Counted from the first letter of the stretch, positions 1-14,273 are shown. The stretch: DNA of 64,000 nucleotides from Anseranas semipalmata (GCA_013399115.1 VXAA01003830.1:336656-400655), one strand, 5' to 3'. Numbers and translations are program-made. Notes: generated by a model from the sequence alone, not told the origin.

Positions 1-660
1 GGGGGGGAGAAAATAAAATCTGGGCTTGCAATCTTTATGCCAAGTTTCCACTCATACAATCCAAAGAATCAGAGCTTGAAAGAGTATAATGAAGCAGAAT
101 TTGGTGCAGTAAATTATCAATATTAAAAATACTATGAGAAATGGTTGCTACAAATAATATCACAGGAATGGGATGATTCCAATGGCTCTTTCTCTGGTAA
201 ACCTCTTGGTTGATTTACAACAAAAGTTTTGCCTGAAAATGGGCCAAGAGGAGACTGCAAGATTTTGATGGCTGCTTTTAGTTGTATGGAAAGAAAATGA
301 ATATGATCCAACTTTCATCGAAGTCAATGGAAAACTCCTATTTGAGGAGCAGGCTTACTGTGGCCAAAGAGTAAACCCTAAAATCCATCAGTACAGCCAT
401 TCATTCAGCATCTTCAGCCAGGCTGAATAGTTGTAACTCAGGACAAAACTTGGTTTTCATCCTCTACAGAGGTGTGTCAAGTTCTCATCAGTCAAAGTTT
501 CAAGATGACTGTAGTGGGTTTTTTGGGCTGAGGCCACAAAGGGGTGCCTTTCAGTCAGTTGAACCCATCTTGTGACTCCTATTAAGGTCCAAATTGGAGC
601 ATCCTTGAGCACACTCACAAAGACTGTGCAGTGCTTCCTGATTGCTCCTTAGAAAATATG

Positions 661-694
661 TAAAAAAATAAAAGTAAAAATAAAAAATAAAAAC
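661..694. repeat. A-rich low-complexity tract
   Basis: Repeated TAAAAA-type units, 34 bases. Confidence 0.85.
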
Positions 695-3600
695 ATCTAG
701 ATTTACGTGAGGGCATGATCCTGACTGGAGGGTTGCTACACCTTTAGGCAAAACTGATATAATGGCTTGTGTATATGGCAGAAGCTGTCACACTCGAGTT
801 CCCCTGCCTGGCCTTGGGGCTGGCAGGACGCTTGCCAGCTCCATCTAGACACTGCACTGCTCCGTCAGTGCAGCATGGCTCTCCCACTAATGTTTCCTGC
901 CTCTCCACAGGGCTTAATGCACTACACACGAGGCAGATGCGCAGACTGCCTGGGTTCTGGCAGTAAGCAGGGCTTGACATACATTTTAACTTAAAGCATG
1001 ACTCCCAGGGCAAGCAGACATATGGCTTCCCAAGACGGGTTACATCTATCAACTCAGAGCATGGGTAGAGCAAGCTCAGGTCTTGCTGCATTAATTAGGC
1101 TGCAGGGCCAAGCCCATGTAGATGTGAGGATAAAGGCTGTCTGAGCTTCTGCTTGCATGTAAGCATTGCCATACTAAGCTAAATGAAGGGACCACTGGAA
1201 AGCTGGATACCTGCTCAGGTTTGCTTAGGTGTCTGTCTATTTGATGCTGGCTGGTGACAAGAGTTAATTACCACCTAGGGTCAGAGTTGTCAAAGGCTTA
1301 TAATTTCAGTCCTTCTTCCCTCTGCCACCCGTGTGCTCCCCACACCTGGAGCTGAACAAAGAATGAAATGTAATTTCTAACCTGTGCTAGAAATACACCT
1401 CTCTTCTCATGCAGAGGGCTGAGGACATGTCCTTCCTTTGTTGGTTCCCTTCAGTACCCAGAGGCTACATCTATAGTAAGAAATTAAACGATGCCAGGGT
1501 GCATTCCTGAGTACTGCAACTCTGCCGTCGCTGCTATTGCTTTGCTGGAATGGGCCCTGGCATGGATACGGGCTGGGGCAAGCAGCATTCTCCCAAGCCG
1601 TTCCCAGGCACGGTTTGGAGAGACCAGAGATCAGGAGCCACTCTCAATCAGCAGTTTGCATACAGCCTTCCTGGTTTGGAGGCTGAGAGCTCAATGACAC
1701 GGACAAAAGCCTCTTGTGCCAGCTGGCATCAGAGAACAGTGTCAGTATTGTCTAATTTACTGTTGTAGATGTAGCCAGAGCATCCATGTGAAGTAGAAAA
1801 GCTATCTTTATAACCATACTATTGTGCAGAAGGGAAATGAGGTTAGAAAATAGAAGGTTACATTCGGATAGTTAGCACTAGTGTCTACCTTTGGCAAGGC
1901 AATTACGGCAGCATCTCAAGTCAAAAGGGAAGTGATGTTCGGATCTCTGCACTCAGCTCTGCCAGATCCTAGCTCTCCATGCTGGTAAGGGAGACAAACT
2001 TGCTCAGGGCTCTCTGAATGTGGCTCTAGCTGTCTTGGGCAAAATGAAACAGAAAGTCTGCAATAAATCTGGTGGAACCTCAACTCAGATCTTTTTTAAG
2101 ACCTTCTTTCTTCACTCTGGTGCTTGATGTACAACGCCAACCACCCAAGACCTCGAACCCTCAGAGCAGCCCCACATCTGCAGGTTTTATTGACTTCAGC
2201 TGCCTTTGTGAAAATCAGACTCCAATGCCCTACATGGAATTCCCCCAAAATAATGAAGAAAATAGTAGCAGCTATTTCCAAAAATTTGAGAGGAGACTTA
2301 AGTTCAACCTCCCACAGGAACTTTATGACAGAAACAGAGATAAAAGCTACTTTGCCTAGATCACAGCCAATTACCTTAACCACAAGACTATCCCACTTCT
2401 TCCTGCTTCATACGTGACATAGGTCTGTTTCATTCTCTATCCATCACGGATACACTGGAAGAATCAGGAGTCCTGTGGAAAAATGGAGTAAGATAAAATA
2501 AATAGAGTGCCATATCCTGTGTGTACTGAAGGTCAGACAGTGAAAGGTCTGTAGGCAATGCGTCAGCTTTGTCCGGTCTATAGGAAAAGCCACGCTTAGG
2601 TTATATTTAATTAACATGGACTAATTCAGGCCAAGACAATACACCCTACATCCACATGAAGAAATGGGATGAATTTAAGTCCATCTCTCTTAGTTCATGT
2701 TAACCACAGCATGACCACTTTTCTAGTCCAGGCAAAGCTGCTGTTCCCTGCAAAGCGATGAACGACTCTCTGCCTCTTGGTGCATGAGCCACTCTCAATT
2801 AAACGCAAATAGAAAGCAGCAGTATTAGAATACAGTATTAGTACTGCTTCAGCAGAGCATGGTTGTCAGTTCTCTAGCTGCACTCATACTGATGCACATG
2901 TTGATGGAAATGGAGATATTAATGTTATAGAAAATGAAAAGAGAAAAAAAAAAAACAGTAGGAAAGCAAAGCAAACAGGGATTATTGACTTAATTTTGAC
3001 CTCAGTTTCACCTACAGAAAAAGAACAATGCCAAAGCAGCCGTTAGAGTTGCTGCAGTGATGGAAGACTGGTGTCAGTGAAAGACTCTGTTAAAAATACA
3101 CCATTGCCCCAAGGTAAGGGCACCTGCTCTGCAACATTGTGCCTGAAATAAAACCTGAGCTAGGCCACTCAGCAGTTTAAACTGTCTGTAATTAAATGTA
3201 GGGGGATTTGTCAACGTGGTCCTGCCGGTGGCCCGGGGGTCAGTTATGCCCACAGGAAATTTCCCGCTGTGCTGCCACCTTTTTCGGGAAAGCCCATGAA
3301 CACACCGCTGGCACCTGTGTGCCCCAGCTGCCGTACCCAGCTGGTCCTCAGTGCCCACGCAGGTAGGAAGGGACTGAGAGTTACAGCAGCATGACCCATA
3401 GAGGATCCCCAGCGTGGGCTCTGGGCACTGTGGTAGACTAGTCTGAGCCAGCTTCAGCTAAGCCTATGTGTGTGAGACCCTATGCGCATCCTGATCTACC
3501 AACCACAGCTTCATGGCACTGGTGAGAGCCCTGTCCCACCTCCTGCCTTCACACACACTGCCAGGTCCTTAGCTCCGCACAGGGGCAGCCTTGGAAAAAA

Positions 3601-3770
3601 TATTTGTTTAGCCTAGCTGAGGTCTGCAGTCTGCTGTTAACATGACATGGGTATGAAAAGCAAATCTGAGCTTGCATTAACCTACCTGTACACTCTGCAG
3701 GTGCTACAGGTGCCCCACTTATAGCCGACATGTGCCAAGAGGACAGGGGAGTGAGGGCTTTGACTTTGAG

Positions 3771-3789
3771 TTTTTTTTTTTAAAAAAAA
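3771..3789. repeat. T11A8 block
   Basis: Eleven T directly followed by eight A, about 160 bases before the CR1 copy. Confidence 0.9.
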
Positions 3790-3950
3790 CAAACAGAGGT
3801 GACAGGTACTTTACCTTATTGAATGGCCTCCATACTATGGCTGGGTTATTGGCTGGATTCTAGGAGCCTATCCTCAAAAATACAGATGCAACTGCAGGCC
3901 TGATAGTCATCTATGCCTATATAAACATCCATATACACATATATATATTT

Positions 3951-4188
3951 CATAAAATCATAGAATATCCCAAGTTGGAAGGGACCCATAAGGATCATTG
4001 AGTCCAACTCCTGGCACTACACAGGTCTGCCCAGAAATTCAGACTGTGTGATGAAGAGCACAGTCCAAACACTTCTTAAACTCCGATAGGTTTGGTGCTA
4101 TGACTACGTCCCTGGGGAGCCTGTTCCACTGCGCGACCACCCTCTCAGTGAAGAACCTCTTCCTGATATCCAGCCTGAACCTCCTCCT
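3951..4188 (-). mobile_element. CR1 LINE, 5'-truncated 3' end
   Basis: Read on the minus strand this is the last 240 or so bases of a chicken-repeat-1 retrotransposon. It covers the end of the reverse-transcriptase ORF (conceptual peptide includes FFTERVVAQWNRLP), the 3'UTR with the conserved GGGTCCCTTCCAACTTGGG segment, and the terminal ATTCTATGAT unit. 5' truncation is usual for CR1. No target-site duplication is evident. The 3' end type is characteristic of birds. Confidence 0.95.
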
Positions 4189-7100
4189 CATTTGCATGTG
4201 TGAATGGCCTGCTAAGTCTGTACAATAGATATCTGGTAAACAAATTGCTTATACCAGAAGTGTTTTCATTGAAAATTGCTTTGGCTTCTTTGCAACATAG
4301 ACCACACAACCTTCCAGGCTAGAACCTCTCTAGGGCACTACACCTTTACTTTAGCATCCTAGAGAGGTAGTGATTTGCAACATTTAATAACATAAGCACA
4401 AGAAGCAGCATCTTCTTTTGATATCATACTTAGTTTCCTATCATATTTTGCATGAACAATTGGAAAAATTTGGAAGAAAAGCTGTTTCAGACTGATTTGT
4501 CAACCACCCAAAGTTCAAAGCTCTAGTTATCTCTTGTATTAAAATGTTCTGTTGTTCCCTAAGGAAGAATTTTTCATTTCTGATAGGGCCCTTGTCAAAT
4601 AAAAATTGCCAGTGAGGGTAAGCCTTTGAAAAAGTATATTTTATTCATTAATTATTTTCTCTCATACCCTCTCTATAGAAAATCAAAGAGGGAAAATCTC
4701 TGTTATGAAACTGCAATTTTGCTCTCTCTACCAGAAGTAAAAGTGTTGTTATACGGCACATTTTTTCTTCCTAAACCAAACCAGTCTTTATCTTGGAGGA
4801 AACAAAGTAACTCATAGAAGATACCGTGCCTCAAAACTATATTTTTCCAAAAGTATTTTCCTTATTTATCTGATTAAAGGATCATGTGTACAGTAATGCC
4901 TACCCCACGATTCATATTAAGTTAGTTTTAAAATAATTTGCCGTTTACATATGTTTTCACTAGATTGAAAATTAAAAACCCACATTTTATGTAATTCCAG
5001 AAATAAACAATAGAAAGAGTCACATATATCTCCCGGGTTTAGTTCAGCAGGCCTGTGCTAGATCCCTGTGCCTCGGAAAGTGATATGTTTTCAATGGTGA
5101 AGGGTTAAAAGAGGATACCAAACTATCTTCTGGAAATCATTAACTTACAAAGCCCCAAGAAGATAAAAGTTTCCATTTTCTAAAATGTAAATCTAAAACA
5201 TATTCATTAGTATTGCAAAACAAACATGCAAATCTTCACCACTTGAAAAGCTCAGCTAAATATGTACAAGGGCAATACCCAAAAATACATCTGGTCCTTG
5301 GTTAGAAAACTTGCCTTTTTGGTTTTATCTAAAGAGCTTGTCTGTCTTCCATGGTTGGCTTCTTGGATTATTGCAATTCATAATAAGCCTTTTAGCTAAC
5401 GATGAAATAAACAAAGATAAAGTCTACGTCCTAGTTTTAAATGGTCCAGATGGGATGATTTTTCCATATGTTTAGCACACCAAATGTTTATTAATCATTA
5501 TGAGCAGAACTCAGAAAATCGCAACAGTTTATTAAAGAGGGCAGGGGATAACATTTACAGTTTGTATAATTTCTGCCCACCTTCCTAATCCTCCATTAGC
5601 GCGGGGTTTCATTTAGTACTCACTCAGGTTGGGGGGGGGTGAGCATGTGCGTGTGTGTGTGCAGTTGTTGTTACAAGGCAGGGAATTTCGGTTAACTGAT
5701 CAAGAGAAGGTTTTGTGCCCTAATTTGGATACAATATCAGTCATGAGGAATGTGTTACATCATAACAATGACAGTGTGGGTAAAACTGGCAGTACTTGAC
5801 TCGTTCCTCATCAGAGTGATTTACTTAGTGTCTGGCAATCTGTTTTTCACATGATGTTTGTTTCCCATAAACAGTTTCAACATGGGAGAGTATGGTGTCA
5901 AGATAACAGTCATATCATCAGTCATCGCAGAACATCTACGTGGGCTGCCAAGAAAATGAGACTCTTTTATCTCTGGCTTCTCTAAGTGCTTGTGTTTTAG
6001 TGATTGTTTCTCATAACGTGCTTGATTGTTTTCTGAAACCTGACCGTCAGCAGCTCCATTATGTTGTCACCTCAACCTAAGTGAATTGAAGGCTCTCAAG
6101 GAAGCAGGGCTGCCGGGAGAAACAAGGGGAAGGCTGCGGGGGGAGTGTCTTCCAGAGGCACAGGGGAAATGGTGCTTAGAAAGTAGCACAACAATAGAGA
6201 GGTTGGAAATTAAACCACAGGCAAACAGTGAAGAATCTGTGAGAGGTGCATTGCACCATGCTGCTTTTCTGTGACCTTTTGAATCAAAAGGTTTTGGGTA
6301 TTAGTCAGATAGGATGTGAAATTTTCCATCACATTATGTATTTCTTGCAGTTAAAAACATTCTATGTTCGTTAGAAGCAGAATGAATATAACTTTAAACA
6401 GCAAGTAGGCAGCTAATGACTGAATCTCAAGGCATGTTTTGATGGAACATAGCCATTACTTGAACTATAAACAAGAGAAAATAAGAGCACAATCCTACTA
6501 TTTCAATGAAATAACTCACCCTTTTATTGGAGATAATTTACATGAGCTTTGAGGTAGATTTATCTCATCCAAGCAGAACTGACATGTAGCTTGATAGAGA
6601 GAATGCAATGTGTACTTCTGATTTTAAAGAAAGTTATGTTGATTCCTGCACGAGGCTACGAAAATAAGTCCCCTCAAAACAGAGAGATCAGGTTCAGTAA
6701 ACTGAACACTTGATGAACACACATTTGTTGAAGAGAGTTAGCCTGCCCAAGCCTCTGTTCCCAACTTAACAAAGGGAACCGCTGACCGAAAGTGGGATTT
6801 CAGTGCTTCTGAAAACATTACTGCTTGTGGACTGCATAGCCACTGTGACTCAAGGCAGGAGATGCACTGAGTCACATCCCTTCCAGTCCTTTTTCCTTAA
6901 GATGCTGTGAGTTCCTCTACACCTCTCTGCAGCAACAGTGGAGCGTGGCCGGCATGTCATTTTTAAGAAAGAGTAAGCCTTTAAAGCATCCAGTCATGTC
7001 CTGGCACCTGCAGGAGAGCTGGCTGGATAAGAACCTCCGAGTGGATCTTAATCTTGGCAAAAGAAAAAATAAAACTTTGGACAAAATCAGTGCAGCTCTG

Positions 7101-7859
7101 GTATGAAATCTCCACCCCATATGCCAGATGAAACGGAAAGTCCTCAGCACAGCCTATTCAGAAGTGTCTGCTCAGGCTTGAGAAAAGCAGCAGCTGCAGT
7201 TGTCCAAAAGAGAAGCTTTTGGCTTGGCTTCTGATTAATTTCTATAGCCTCTACTTCTGGGGCTTAGAAATATCTTGGCATCTTCTGGCTCCTCAATGTC
7301 CAAGAAGAACAGGACCTAATTTCCTGTCCCTAAACATAGAACTGCTGATGCAAATCTCAAGAAAAAATTACTATCATCTCTGGCAATGAAGCCAGGGATG
7401 GAATTCCTGTCAGCAAACAAAAGTGTGGCCATGATCAAGGTTTCCTCCAGGCCATTATCTAACTATTGTATATAAATTATTATGGATAAATATCATGGTC
7501 AGCTTGCAAAGCCCAGTGCTCTTTGACCCCCAGAACCAATCTATACCAACCGTAGATAGCACAGCATTTCAGTGAGTGTCCTGTGCTGAGGTCCTGTCAC
7601 CAAAGGCAGCACCACAAAGGGTGCAAGCAGAGAAGTGTGAGAGCTCCTGCACAGGCCTGGCTACTTCACGTATCGGTGGCTGGTGGCAGTGCATGGTCAC
7701 CCTGTGCACAAGCCTGCCACCACAGCCTGCATTTGACACCTTTGCTAGCAATTTCCCCGTTTGTGTCTCCTGGGGCAGAGACAGGCTGGGATGCGAGGCC
7801 TGCACACTCTGCTGCTGCCACAGAGGAGGCAGAGGACCTTCTCCTCTGCATGAAGATCA
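4189..7859. other. intergenic, no gene recognised
   Basis: A+T-rich, low-copy sequence. It contains the G9/(GT)n stretch but no further mobile element or exon that I can support. Confidence 0.7.
5631..5661. repeat. G9 run and short (GT)n
   Basis: Nine G at 5631-5639, then an alternating G/T stretch at about 5647-5661. Confidence 0.85.
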
Positions 7860-8110
7860 CTTCTCACCCTACGCTATCCTCATCCCACCATCCCCCTCAT
7901 TCATTTCAAGAGTTCTCCCACCTCCATCCTCACTCCAGTCACCCTTCTCACCCTCAGCCCCAAAAGCTTTGGATCTCCACCTTCCTTTCTCTACCCCATC
8001 ATTTTCCAACGCAGCTCTTGCACCAACCCCTTCATCTATTCCTCTCCAAGACGCTTGGCATTGCTCCACCTGGTGTTAAGGGCAGGTCATTTTCTCCTTC
8101 TCTTCCATAT
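7860..8110 (+). other. pyrimidine-rich block, no supported gene
   Basis: About 250 bases strongly biased to C and T on the plus strand, rich in CCCTC, CCATCC and TTCTC words. The bias removes stop codons and leaves a 235-codon open frame (7583-8290). Its product is Ser/Pro/His-rich in this part, with no domain, so I do not call a gene. Confidence 0.7.
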
Positions 8111-11100
8111 TACCTTGGTGCCAGCAGTGGGAAGAGCAAGAGCCCAAAGGAGAATATCTCCATGTTTTCAGCTCCAAATATCACAGTAGCCCCTGGAGAT
8201 AACAGGAGTAATTGCCTGGAAAGTCCTACTCCATCCAGGGATGGAATATGCCCAATACATAATTTACATAGTGAAACAATCCTAGTTTGAAATTTCATTA
8301 TAATCTACAAGGCCAAGTGCAACAACATTTGCAAAGAAGCCAAGATTCAAGTGAAACTGGACCAATTTACCATCTGGGGTGGAAAACTCATTTTTTTTCT
8401 GCTGAATTTTGCTCTGCATCATGGGATTCATTTGAAGCCAAAACAGAAGGTAAACTCATATGATAGGGACCCTCATCAGTTGAAACATAAGAAAAAATTG
8501 CATGCTCTTATAGAGATTATCTACAGCTCAGTGTCTCTCTCCATTTCCAGAAAGAACTTTTGCAGGTGAAGACAGAATAGGTGAGGGCAGATGAATGTAT
8601 TAATTCTGATGTATGTTACAAAGCACTCAAACATGGGATGCAGCAAACTGGCCACTGAATAACATATGTGCACACAATTTTCATTAATAAAAAAAATGTT
8701 ACAAAGGAACAGAATAGCCAATCATTTGGGGATTTTGTCATTCCTTCCTGTGATTCTCTATAACAGCATGTTACAATTATTTGTCAAGACCTCCTAATTT
8801 TTCCCAGAGATGAAACCTCTGAGCCTCAGGCAAGTCTTGGCATTGCAGGCAGCGCAGGGATCCACCTAACCTTTGGACGCGGTTGCCTCCTTACGATTTC
8901 ACCTGGATGCCAGCAGAGAACCAGCTGCTGCTCTTCAGTCAGCTGTGAAAAACAAGAACGTCAGAGGAGCCGCAAAGCCACCTTCCTCTCCGTGCACCAA
9001 TCTTAAACTGAAATAGCTGTTTCCAGGGAAAGATGAAGAATTATCTCCAGCTGTTTCTGGTGAAAAGCTATCTCAAAGTAGTGATTGTGTAAGGCCTGTT
9101 TCCAGTCTCTGTCACGTAGTGTTACTAGTGCTGTCAGCCTGAGTGCTTATAAACCTTCAGTGAGGGTTCCCCAAAAATCACACTAGGAAAAGCTTTGCAC
9201 TTTTAATTCCTTTTATGTGATTTATAGCATCACAAGTGTGGTGCTTTCTGTTCACATTTCCAAGCCGTTCCCCATATGCGGGTGTTGAGATGACTCCTGT
9301 ACCATGGAACTCCAGAAAAGCCAAGGATCAAATGCTGTGTAGACTTGCCACTATGCTTCTTGTCTCAGTTGGCCCTCAGATTCTGAGATGAGTCAGGCAC
9401 TTGCATCAACCAATGTGATACCCCCTGTCCTGGGTGTGAATAATTTAATTGCCACTAGAGCTCCCTGGATATCAAAAATCTTTTATTTGCTCAAAAGCCC
9501 CTCTGCTTTCTCAGGATCTCTGTCTCTCTCTTTTTCCTAACCCCAGCTAGCATCCCACTATTGTCATCACCTGGGCTATGTCCCTTGCGATGGCCAGTTT
9601 AATGGGAATACTCTGAGCATACACCTAAGCTTGATACAGCATGCTGTAGTTTTTGGCTTTACACCAGAACAAAAGAGGAAAAGAAGAGTGGTGGTGTCTT
9701 TTTTTTTTTTTTTCAATAACTGTTTCATCGAGAGAGACCTGGGCTGCACAGAGGAACAAAAGCAGCTCAAGTTGAGCTGACTTGAGCCATGCTATTTTAC
9801 ATGCATCGAAGTGTTACTTTTTAATCAACAGCAAGGACTTATTCCCACATTGGGAATGATTTCACACAACCAAACCGTACTTCTTCTGCCTCAGACTCAC
9901 AACATACAAAAAATGTATCACTGAAACAGAAGAATGACTAATACAGGGATGTAAGTAATTTGTGTGCAAATAGCATGCAAAGAGCAGGACTGAGACTGTG
10001 TCTGAAGCCAAGTGTTCCATAAGTCAAGTCATACGGAGTGGGAAGTGATAAAGGGTGTGACCCATGAGAGAAAAGTCTAAATTAATTAGGAGGATCTCCT
10101 GCTGAATGATATATTGAAGACTTGACATTTAAAAAGGAGGAATGATGTTTCAAGTTTCAAGTTCAGTGTTTCAAGTACCACTACTGTGTGAGGGGTGCTT
10201 GCAGCCTGTTTGCCAAACACACTTTTTGAAATACCCATGTCAGATCAATCTCAGCTTTGATCATTTTTGCAGAAACACCCTTTTGCTTTATATCAAATTT
10301 GGAAATTGACAGTCTTGGCCTTCGTTTCCTGGTATGAGTCTCCTGACGACAGACATCATCATGGCAACACCCGTCTTAATGCTCCTGGGGTTGTGACTAA
10401 CGAAAAGGAGGAGAGTAATAGATTTTTTAGGCCAAATAAATTATTAAGATCACCTACCCTGACCTCCTCTGTGCTGCATGCCACAGAGTCCAAGCAGAGA
10501 CTGAGCCCAGCACAAGAACCTCTCTTTAGAAAGGAAGCCTGAGTGGTGAGCCCCCACCAGAGGTGCCCAGCATTGGCCATGGAGGCACTTGGCCATGCTC
10601 CCTCCCCTGAAGTTGCCCGCAGGGACGCAGTGGGCAGGAGGAGGGAGTGGCTGCAACAAGCAACAGCGAGGCACGAGTGTAAGTGGATGACACATGTGTT
10701 CATGCACAACAGGTTGGTCGGGATGCAGTTGTTATCAGGCAACAAAGTCAGTCTCTAGTGAAATGTCAGATGTCATGTCTCTGCAGGACAGATATCTTCC
10801 AAATGGCACATCCATTTCAGATGTGCACCTCGGGTAATTGCAAGTCTGTGATATTTGAAGACTACAAATGGTGTTCAAAGTCCAGAGTTGCTCTGTGCCA
10901 GTAATGGGGGCTGACAAGAAAAAATCTGGACTCAGAAAAAAATAAAATGGAAAAAAAAAAAAAAGGAGAAACAAGAGAGACACTTCTTTACTTACATTAA
11001 GCCAGGTCACAAGATGTCATTTTCATTTCTCATTCTTCAGAAAGACTTTTAGGAGATAAACGTTAAAAAGAGAATCAAAGTCACCTATGACAGGGTGGCT

Positions 11101-13349
11101 CTCAGGACAATGCCCACTTGTGTCCCAGAAATATTGCATGGTTTTCTAACTGATAGTATTTTTCTATAAGCACTGGCATTTATGCATGAAAAATGAGATG
11201 GAAGTATGAAACATTCTCAGATGTGTGGTGTTTGCAGTCATATCTGATCCATTTGCTGAGCACAGGCTGCCTGAGCAGCTCTTAGCACTGGTAGGAGGTT
11301 GAACCTTTAGAGATGGCTGAAGATCTGCTTCTGGCACTGCCTCCAGACACTTCGCATTGGGCAGGATATAGATCAGGATTCTATAGGTGAACTAGGCTGT
11401 GGTCTTTCCTAAGAGACTTGATCTGGATTTCAGGAAACCATCACCATCATTTTCCTTAAAAAAAATATAAAAAAGAAGAAGGAAAAAAAAAAAAAGTAAA
11501 TACAAAAGGCTGTTTAAAACCCCAGTCATTACCAGAATAGAAGCATAATCTTTAAAATTACAAATATGTACATAATTGCTCAGACCTGATTATAGCTTTC
11601 TGTGTTTGCCTGGCTACAGATCTGACAACTTTGGGAGACCTTGGGCACTCAGATTGCTTTTTTTTAATCAAATCACTGAGTTAAGTGTCTACATATAAAC
11701 TCCTTGGAGCCTAAGTTTAGTGACCTATTTTTGAAAATCTTGTTCTATTTGCACCCAAGCAAAATTACCATCAGTGTAACACAAAAGGCTGTTATAGCTG
11801 GCCCAAACAGAGAAAAACACGAATTCTCATCACAGCTACTCAGTGGCGATGAACCGCCCCGAGCTGAGCAGCCTGTAGGAGATGCTCCTCTGAAGTCAGA
11901 GACGCAGGCGTTTCCTCCATTTTGTTACTAATCAGCCAATGCTACATTACATGGTCTGACTGCTGCCTCTCCCTCCTCCTCTGTATGGCACCTACCATCT
12001 CTCTTTACTTACCTTCAGCTATCACCAGCCTCAGAGCATCCTAAGGTGAGGTGGGATCTCCACCTGTGATCTTCAGATAAAAGCTCCTCACCAGAGACCA
12101 AGAGGACCCCAGGGGCTTTCAGAGGCCTGGGCAGCTCATTACACAAGCTCCTCTCTGCCTTCTCCAGGATTTTCTGGAGGGCTGCTCTGAAGGTGGCAGA
12201 GCCAGCATCTGCAGCCTCCTCAATCGCACGAGGTCCAGGGGTCCGTGAGCTATTCCTGCTTAATCCTCACTGAAGGGGGAAGAACAATTTTAGTGCATAG
12301 TAAAGCATTTGTTTAATTCCTCTTAGGTGCATGGTGCATTTTAATGAATAAAATATTGGATTACCTCATATAAACAAAGTTTAACACGATCATGAATCGA
12401 GGCCTGAGAGTACTCTCTGCGAGCTCAGAAATTGCCTTTGGGAAACTGGCAATGTTTGGCATTTCCTGACTGTATATATTTTATGGAGTATATTATTCAC
12501 AAACATAAAATGTGCATTAAATAAATGTAAAACTCTGTCCAAAGCAGTGGGGTCATTAAAGATCCCATGGCACTTTATACTTATTGTGGGTGTTAGCCCT
12601 GGTCTCCTGGCCAAAATCAATTTGGCCATTACAGGCTGTTTGCCTAAATTCCCAAGCAGTTTCAGTCAGATGCCATATTCCTCACTTCCTCCTGAGACCA
12701 TTGAGTAGCAGCATTGTGTGCTGCTCAACAGTTTCTGTGTTTCATCTTTTAAATTGCTGTAGTGGCCAAGTCAGAAATGGGTGCTTAGAAGCTAGAAAAG
12801 CTTAGCGGACACTTGGAAGGTTTTATTTGCTTTGGGTGTTTTGTTTTGTTTTTACCTTGTTGTTGTTGTTGTTGTTTTCTTTTTCTTTTTTTTTTTTTAA
12901 TTATTATTTATCTGGTTTAAAAGTAAAACCAAAGAGAATGAAGACATCCCCCAAATAGGGATCCAGCTACTCTGCAGCCACATTGGAAAAATATGGTTAC
13001 AAAATGTTCTTCAGCCTTGACCCAGTTACAACCTGAATTTAATTTGCTGCCTACATTGCCCATGGCTGTAATACATCTCAGGAGCATGTTATTCACATGA
13101 TAGGGTCCAATCCAACACCCATTCCTTTCTGTGAGAGTCAGACTGACGCTGCTAATAAGGATGGCATAATTCTCTCCTCGTCGTTATGGCTGCTATCGTG
13201 TGCCAGAGTTTACATGTTCCCTTTAGGCACATGCTTTTAAAGAAAGAGTTTATTGTGCACTTCAGTGGAATCTGGAGCTGAAGCACAGAAGCCATATGTC
13301 AGGGTCTAGCTGTTTTTATATGGAGGTTTGCCATAGTTACAGCTGTAGG
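8111..13349. other. intergenic, no gene recognised
   Basis: Contains homopolymer tracts (T15 near 9699-9713, A14 near 10952-10965, A-rich 11459-11503) and the TTG microsatellite. The frames at 10267-10745 lie in a G+C-richer patch and resemble nothing known to me. Confidence 0.7.
12857..12898. repeat. (TTG)6 plus T-rich tract
   Basis: Six perfect TTG units (12857-12874) followed by an interrupted T tract ending in 13 consecutive T. Confidence 0.9.
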
Positions 13350-13430
13350 TAATTATTACAAATAATAATGACTAACATTTATGTAACAGCTTTCTCCAAG
13401 CATCTCAAATCACTCAGTAAGCCTTATATA
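13350..13430 (-). mobile_element. ancient L3/CR1-like relic, antisense
   Basis: The order AATAATAATGACTAACATTT, then CAGCTTTCTCCAAGCATCTC and AAATCACTCAGTAAG, follows the reversed 3' end of the old L3/CR1 family (ATTATT tail, then the 'gcgctttgagat' region) as I remember it. It is very diverged. It lies directly beside the inverted-repeat relic at 13449. Confidence 0.5.
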
Positions 13431-13448
13431 TTGATTACAAATCCTGAG

Positions 13449-13533
13449 CCAAATTCTGCTTTCATTCACATACGCACAATGCTGATGGAAATCTCCACTG
13501 GGATTTATATACGTAGCTGAGGGCAGAAGTTGG
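13449..13533. repeat. degenerate inverted-repeat relic
   Basis: The outer arms CCAAATTCTGC (13449-13459) and GCAGAAGTTGG (13523-13533) are complementary at 10 of 11 positions. The interior is much weaker. The motif resembles a palindromic repeat seen widely in birds and non-avian reptiles (CCAAATTCTGC... at one end, ...GCAGAATTTGG at the other). I do not recall its formal name. Confidence 0.5.
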
Positions 13534-14259
13534 TCCTGTGCATACATGTATGTACACGTGCAACATATATACATGTACTCATGTAGGTGTATAGAGATTG
13601 GTTTACTTACTGGCTGAAAACTGGAGAACGATACATTTTAAGCAACATTCAGAAACAGAAAAAGCAAGTTGGGATTAATAAACATTTCCACAGAACAGTT
13701 TTCTTTGGAAAATTGGGCTTCATTTTAATCAAAAATGCCACTGGGACAAATAAGCCAATCTCCAAAGAAACCAGAAATAAGTCAGCTTGTCTTCTTGATT
13801 TTTTTCTGAAAAATGAAATATCTTCACCATATCAAAACAAGATATTTCCATATTACCAAAACAAAACACATTTACTACAATGAAAAAAAAAAAAAAATCT
13901 GGTATTTCCTATTCTATCCCTTTTATTTTTTCTCCTGAATGGATGACCTGTGAGAAAATGGAGAACTAACTTTCTCATTGACAACAAAAACAATCTAGAA
14001 GGGTAAAATTTCCCATGAAAAGAAATTCAGTTTTCCAACCAGACCTACTCAGCAAAGAGATCAGGACAAAGATAATGAGCCTGCAGCCTTTGTTCTCTGC
14101 TGTTTGCATAACCCAAGAAGAATGGACAGAGGAGATTTTGCATCATCTTTGAACTCCCCACCTCTTTTAACCTTGGTTTAGCAAAAGTTTGCACTTGCGG
14201 GTTGCTCTAATACCTGCTTGCTGGTAAAACAGAGGAAAATCAACTGTTTTTAAATGTAG

Positions 14260-14273
14260 CTCCTATATAGGAG
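14260..14273. repeat. perfect 14-bp palindrome
   Basis: CTCCTATATAGGAG is its own reverse complement. A short site of this size is not rare by chance in 64 kb; no function is implied. Confidence 0.85.

Larger units (their letters stand above)
1..3950. other. intergenic, no gene recognised
   Basis: Mixed A+T-rich DNA. The open frames of about 60-115 codons overlap on both strands and have no domain or splice context. The overlapping frames at 2072-2417 are typical shadows of one stop-poor patch. Only A-rich and T/A tracts stand out. Confidence 0.7.
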
